From positions 164,847,681 through 164,911,680 of the forward strand of contig JAHLJT010009436.1 in NCBI GenBank assembly GCA_031308135.1: a DNA stretch of 64,000 nt. The letters run 5' to 3'. A model generated the notes under the pieces. It saw only the letters and a list, made by a program, of their open reading frames with translations, had not been told where the DNA came from and made no database searches. Source of the stretch: Acheta domesticus. Lineage: Eukaryota; Arthropoda; Insecta; Orthoptera; Gryllidae. The stretch's first letter is position 1, and every line of letters starts with the position of its first letter. The translations under genes and the position numbers were made by a program. Below are positions 59,378 through 64,000 of this stretch, piece by piece.

Positions 59378-59935
59378 CGGCTGAGGTATCTCAGCTACAG
59401 CTGTATCTACAGTGACTCTGTTCGGGATGCACCAGGCTTCGAGTCCCGACGGTGGCTCATTACGTAGAAATCTAGTTCGAATTTAGCAGCTTAGTGGAGA
59501 AGTCTAACGGCCGGCTGCTCTGATCGGTACTTTTCCGTGATTCCTCCTATCAATCCCAGGCGAGTGCCAGAGCAGTACCCAAACAAACGGGCAACAAGCC
59601 ACACGTGATTTTTCCTTCCTCTTCCTTCGCCTATTCTCTCCCCTTTAACACACCGATATATGTCTAGAGAGACTAGTTGAGGGCTAGACTAAAAAAGACT
59701 ATTTGAGGGCTTAGAACTTGTCTCTTCAGAGTCAGTTCCCGACCAGGGTGACGCCTCGCGAGAGAGAAATCTCCCACGTGCCAACTTGCAGGTAGGCGCC
59801 GGATGTCACCCGCCAGCAAGACAGGAAAACTACCATCTCTCGTCTTAAAAATGAACTACACTAAAGGGGCTAATGGCCAAAGCTGATGACGCGCCCACAA
59901 AATACAAATCGATCAATAAATGAAAAACATGGAAT
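59378..59935 (+). mobile_element. Long tRNA-derived SINE, copy 2
   Basis: Same family as the copy at 33.9 kb. Box A-like GAGGTATCTCAGC lies near 59383; box B GGCTTCGAGTCCC is at 59435-59447. The body holds the shared TCTGATCGGTACTTTTCCGTG-type block, the AACAAACGGGC block and the GTAGGCGCCGGAT block. It ends ATCGATCAATAAATGAA. About 59660-59715 carries an internal short duplication (GAGACTAGTTGAGGGCTAG followed by a close copy). Confidence 0.72.
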
Positions 59936-59939
59936 GTGT

Positions 59940-61240
59940 TAATAATTTTTACATTTAGAAACGTCGTAATAGACGCCAAGTTCAGTGATATGAGAAAAAG
60001 ACAAATATGTGAAATTGATCTTTATGGCGTGTCAACATGGAGGTTTACTCCCTCTGGACGCTAGTGCAACGTAACCCAGGCGTCTCTTTGGCTTTGGCAG
60101 CACGCTTTGGGCTGAACGCGGCCAAAAAAGGACTGGTGTATTGCAGCCAAACCAGTATCAAAATGCTTATAAACTGAGAACAAGTCCTACTTGTGAAGTC
60201 ATTGTTTTCCTAAACAACAGCCACTATTTCTAGTAGTGTCAAAAGCAAATAAAAACACCAAACATCAATTTTAATTATTATGAGTGTTCTTTTATATGAA
60301 TATTTCCTTGCAGATGGCATTTCCGTTGGCATTATTATTTTTTATTTAAATTTTTAAAAAGTTTATATATTTTTATTCAAATTATTTTTTGTCATACTGT
60401 TAAAGTGCATTGTTTACCACTGGTTACTACATATTGAAGTGACTTGAATCATACGATATTTTGAAAAAAAAATTGACTCCCAAGACAGTTAAAGTAACAT
60501 TAGCTCGCTAGGGAGTGACAGTAAAGGAATATATTTCAAAATGTTTCATTAACATCTTCACTGCTAATAGAGTGTTCTTTTATATACCAAATTTTAATTT
60601 CAGTTTTACGGCAATGAAAGTTATGTAAGTTTCCAAACACCCAAACTTCATTATTTCTGGGTCTCAATTGTCTTTCTTCTTTCCAATTATGTTTAAAGTT
60701 TTAACTAACTTAATTCGATTATTTTCCTTTATGCCTTTCTAAAAAGAAAATTTCTAATGTACTATTCGAAATGTTGTGGATACTCGTAAACAGACGCGCA
60801 CATCGGAGCAAATCCTCACGTATTAATTATGTAAAAGTATAACTAAGTGTACTACATTAATATTTAAAATATAGATCATATGTAAATATATAGATACATA
60901 AAAATACATAAATACGTAAAAAAATAAATAAATACATTAATACATTAAATAAATGCATCAATACATAAATAATTACATACATTCATACATAAATAAATAC
61001 TTAAATACATTATTAGATTAGATTATTACATTTCTTACTAATTCTGCAATTATGTTTGAGGACTTGGTAGAAGAATAATTTAACATTACTAGAACATGAC
61101 TATAAGAACTAATTTAACATTACATCACATAACAATTTTACAAAATTTACAAACTTTACAAATGAACGTGAACATTTCACATTAATAAATACATTAAAAA
61201 TACATAAATAACATGGAAGAATAAAAGCTAATTTCCGTTA
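59940..61240. other. AT-rich intron with (ATACATAA)n microsatellite
   Basis: 60885-61020 is built from ATACATAAATAAATAC-type units. A duplication (TTTATAAACAATGAATA, twice near 59105 and 59132) lies just before the SINE. Otherwise nothing recognised. Confidence 0.55.
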
Positions 61241-61264
61241 AACCGTGCTCCGAGGCTCAGTATG

Positions 61265-61610
61265 AATTGAAGTGCCTTTGGCGCGTTGTTGGAAAGCCGG
61301 CTGGCTCCCCGGCTGGCCGAGCGCTACGTGAAGCGCCCGTGGCGCCGAGCCGCGCACGGGGGAGGGCCAGGTGCGTTGCTCTTCCGTTTCAGACGCCGCG
61401 CCGCGTGCGCAAACAGTTGAACGCCGCACCGCGCGGTGCTTTTCGGGGACTTCCCCTGCGCGGCTCGCGCTGTTTGTTTGTTTTCGCGTGCAAGGGTTCC
61501 CTCGCTCTGGATATTCCGCGTTGCTCGTCAAACGCTCTGCCGGCGAACGCGATCGGATGGTTTAACCCTAAAGATAAACCCCGCGCTTTCGGAGATTTTG
61601 TCCGCTGACA
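61265..61610. other. CpG-rich patch
   Basis: Balanced, CpG-dense and non-repetitive (CGCGCCGCGTGCGC). No recognisable exon. AT-rich sequence from 61620 to 62320 is featureless; 62320-62860 is again CpG-rich and may be part of the element ending at 63050. Confidence 0.4.
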
Positions 61611-62865
61611 CGAGAATATTTGGGAAAAAAAAGGTTTGGGGTTGGAATTTTGGGTAGAACGGAATTATTTCCTGATGTTTTTATTTTTCAAAGAAATCAT
61701 AAATTATATAATGCGAGTCTCTTCCTTTGCGCTCCCTGAGGTAAATATAAAGATTGCCTTCTCCTCTTTACATAATTATGTTTTTGTAAGAGCAACAGGA
61801 AATAAAATATTCTGAAAATAAACTACGTTTTCCCCTCGGCAAATTCCTGAGGCTACGATGAGTGCTTTTTTTAATTAGAGAGTAATATAATATTCTCACT
61901 CATTATTTTTAATGCATTCATTCAAAGATAATTTTATATGAAAATAATTGCACGATACCATTTAAATCAATTATTTTCTTAAATAGTATGTGTCTGCCCG
62001 AAATGGTTATGCGCTTTTACGTGTAAATTCTGATTCATATTTACAAGATCAAACCAAAATGTTGAATGGAAAAATCTTGTAATAAATAATTGTTTATTTA
62101 TTCAGAAAGGACTACTGTGGTGTCATACACTCCTACCTTATTTTCCCCTTCAATAAAATGCCCTAATACATCTTCTGTTGCTGGATGGTTGCAACGCTAT
62201 TTTCGCACGGGTAATTTTTTACGTACTAGTTACTCGGTGAATATGATCCGCGAATGTGATTCTGGAAAGGTAGCTTGGTGGCTTCCAAACACTTCTGGAT
62301 TTCCAGAATCTAAATCTTGAAAGCGTTACAAGCGCGGGATGTCGCGCAGCGCCGGACGTTGCACGACCCACGGAAACCATCGGTTGGTCACCGCTCGCGC
62401 AGTAGTTCTTGAGATTCACACGAGCGGTGTGCGCGGCAACTGCCTTCTAGATTCCCTATTGTAGCGTCATAGCACAGTGCTCGACCGACCGCACAAGTCG
62501 TGCAAGGGGGAAGGGTTGATCCTCTCGTGCCGCGCTGGCGGCGGCTGGACCCCCGGGGGTCTCTCGAGGGTCTCTCAGCTGGGGGCGTGTCTGACAAGGC
62601 GGCTGTCCGTTCGCACAAGTGATGTGTGACGACAGAAATCGTCTGCAGATGGACGGCAGGCTCCATCTGCAGCCGGCCCAAATCTCGAGAGGAAATGACG
62701 CTTTGTGCATGGGAGGTCGGTCACGTGATATCTCGCAAGAGAGGCGGGTGGAATAAGCTGCCTGCATTTCGAGGTTGACCGGACCGAGGTGCGGAGGTAA
62801 TCGCGAGCAGCGTCTTGCGAGGCTTGGCTTTTCGCCACGGGACAAGAGACCAAGGGTGGCGCTAG

Positions 62866-63050
62866 TGTAGCGAGCTGAGGTTCTCTTGGCAGATACTGAG
62901 GCGGCTCGTCTCAGGAGTCGGTGTGCTGTGGACAGCAGCGTTCCTTAGGAATGTTCCTTGGGAGTGTACATACTGTAATAAACTATTGTAAATAAATATG
63001 CACAGCAAAATCCGTGTCAGTGTTCTTCCTCATCTCATTACGATGTCACA
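62866..63050 (+). mobile_element. Short LTR-like element (TG...CA) flanked by CTAG
   Basis: Starts TGTAGCGAGC and ends GATGTCACA, flanked on both sides by CTAG (62862-62865 and 63051-63054), compatible with a 4-bp target duplication. It contains AATAAA signals near 62980 and 62992 and a GT-rich 3' part like a U5 region. At 185 bp it is short for an LTR (TRIM-sized). Just outside lie perfect 12-bp inverted repeats GGTGGCGCTAGT (62855-62866) and ACTAGCGCCACC (63057-63068), which could instead be the termini of a small DNA transposon. I cannot decide between the two models. Confidence 0.42.
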
Positions 63051-63384
63051 CTAGAGACTAGCGCCACCGCCGCCATTTGATATCCTCTCACTCTACAACC
63101 CCGTCAGGCAACAATCAGGAACTGAAGGGAAATTATAAAAATTGGCATTATGAATTGACATTATGAATGATGGTATGAAGATATTCAAGAATATGAATAT
63201 TGGTTTGGGGTAGATTCATGTTTCTCAACATACAGAATACTACGCAGTTCCAATTCTCTTGACAACTGGACATAAAATGGCGGAATCGGTTGAACATTGG
63301 AATCGGTTGAACATTAGAATGCGCTACTCTCTTCATCTAGGGACTCTACTGCCTTCCCGGTCTTACTCCAACCGCTAGACCAAC

Positions 63385-63900
63385 TTAGGTGGCTCAGGGC
63401 AATAATTGCTGTCATTGTGATGCCTCTGACCGGAAGGTCCTAGGCTTGAGTCAAGACGATGGTAGCATTTTCAACACTAGCTTTATAGGTAGGTCGAATT
63501 CAGCTGCTGTCTGGAGAAGAATTCTATAAGCCGGCTGTTCTGATAGGTAGTTTTCCGTGGTTTCCCCAATCAAGACCAGGGGGACGCCATAGCAAACGGG
63601 CCACGAATCGCTCGTGATCTTTCCTTCCCTTTTGTTTGTTCTATCTTCATCCCTTACGTACACACACTTATACTAACCCGCACTAAACTACCACACATGT
63701 CGAATAGCCAGTTGGGAGCTTAGATCTTGTCTGACTGGGACGGTGCCCCGCTGGTGGGAGATACCTGGTTGGAGAAAATCCCCGCAAGCCATTTTGTGAA
63801 AGATCACAGTCACTTCCCGCGATAAAAACACATGATTTTCACTTACGTGACTAATGACCTTAGCAGTTGCCGCGCCTAGTATCAGTAATCAATCAGTCGA
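63385..63900 (+). mobile_element. Long tRNA-derived SINE, copy 3
   Basis: Same family again: box A-like TAGGTGGCTCAGGGC (about 63386), a decayed box B AGGCTTGAGTCAA (63442-63454), then the shared body blocks including GATAGGTAGTTTTCCGTGG and CGCTGGTGGGAGATACCTGG. It ends TAATCAATCAGTCG. Near the tail is GACTAATGACCTTAGCAG. Sequence after 63905 ending in (TGAT)n may be a second repeat running off the window. Confidence 0.7.
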
Positions 63901-63978
63901 ACCCTATGACCTCCCAGTGAGAGGCCATGCAGAGGCGACGTCAATGAGCCATCGCCATCGGGTTAGCTTTTGTGGCTT

Positions 63979-63996
63979 TGATTGATTGATTGATTC
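63979..63996. repeat. (TGAT)n microsatellite at window end
   Basis: Four to five TTGA/TGAT units, probably the tail of a repeat that began after 63905. Confidence 0.85.
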
Positions 63997-64000
63997 GTGT

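Larger units (their letters stand above)
24408..64000 (+). other. Downstream intron of the dpr gene (partial, at least 39 kb)
   Basis: Inferred from the donor at 24408 and from failing to find the continuation exon. Dpr Ig2 should continue with an Asn-Tyr-Asp-Ser-type motif and a Tyr-x-Cys F-strand, and neither is visible on + up to 64000. The intron has collected SINEs, two Helitrons, a hAT remnant, a MITE, LTR-like sequences and two non-LTR retrotransposon fragments. A nested gene cannot be excluded, but no frame shows a recognisable host domain. Confidence 0.65.

Overview
This window looks like non-coding DNA from a large arthropod genome, most likely an insect. The clearest gene evidence is one short exon on the + strand (24280-24407). 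It encodes the start of the second immunoglobulin domain of a Dpr-family cell-surface protein, with good splice sites on both sides. Nothing else reads as a conserved cellular exon, so the rest is best explained as two very long introns of this dpr gene (1-24279 and 24408-64000, both running past the window). Dpr proteins are arthropod neuronal Ig-superfamily receptors, and dpr genes commonly have very long introns. I cannot name the species; the mobile-element load and intron size suggest a large-genome insect such as a polyneopteran.

Mobile elements, in order. There are minus-strand SINE fragments near 5.6 kb, 6.9-7.1 kb and 33.5-33.7 kb. A tRNA-headed SINE lies antisense about 22 bp beyond the dpr splice donor (24431-24635). 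A SINE at 26.8-27.0 kb has a triplicated B-box region. Three clear plus-strand copies of one long tRNA-derived SINE family lie at 33.9-34.5, 59.4-59.9 and 63.4-63.9 kb. Two non-autonomous Helitrons sit head to tail at 35.8-37.9 kb. A solo-LTR-like sequence lies at 41.3-41.9 kb. A decayed hAT transposase fragment lies at 45.2-45.8 kb and keeps only the zinc-finger and dimerisation ends. A Tc1/mariner-type MITE with 41-bp terminal inverted repeats lies at 47.7-47.8 kb. At 50.1-52.3 kb two 5'-truncated copies of a Dong/R4-like non-LTR retrotransposon (restriction-like endonuclease class) are embedded in TAA microsatellite. A second LTR-like or short-TIR element lies at 62.9-63.1 kb.

The other dominant pattern is a series of GC-rich, strongly strand-asymmetric tandem-repeat islands, 0.25-1.1 kb each. 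They are C-rich on + at about 1.2-1.6, 11.5-12.1, 13.3-13.6, 19.2-19.45, 40.8-41.0 and 58.2-58.85 kb. They are G- or purine-rich at about 14.5-15.1, 17.8-18.25, 25.7-26.8, 27.6-28.5, 31.1-31.7, 37.5-37.9, 38.3-39.1 and 48.9-49.5 kb. Several have a regular core grading into diverged flanks of the same base bias. They create long open frames in several reading frames at once, full of Pro, Arg, Ala or Gly; I treat these as artefacts.

Most remaining sequence is AT-rich single-copy-looking intron with microsatellites. No rRNA, functional tRNA, CRISPR or operon-like structure is present. The strongest leads are the TAA-embedded retrotransposon pair, the hAT remnant with an in-frame intron-like gap, the SINE at the dpr splice donor, and the strand-asymmetric islands.
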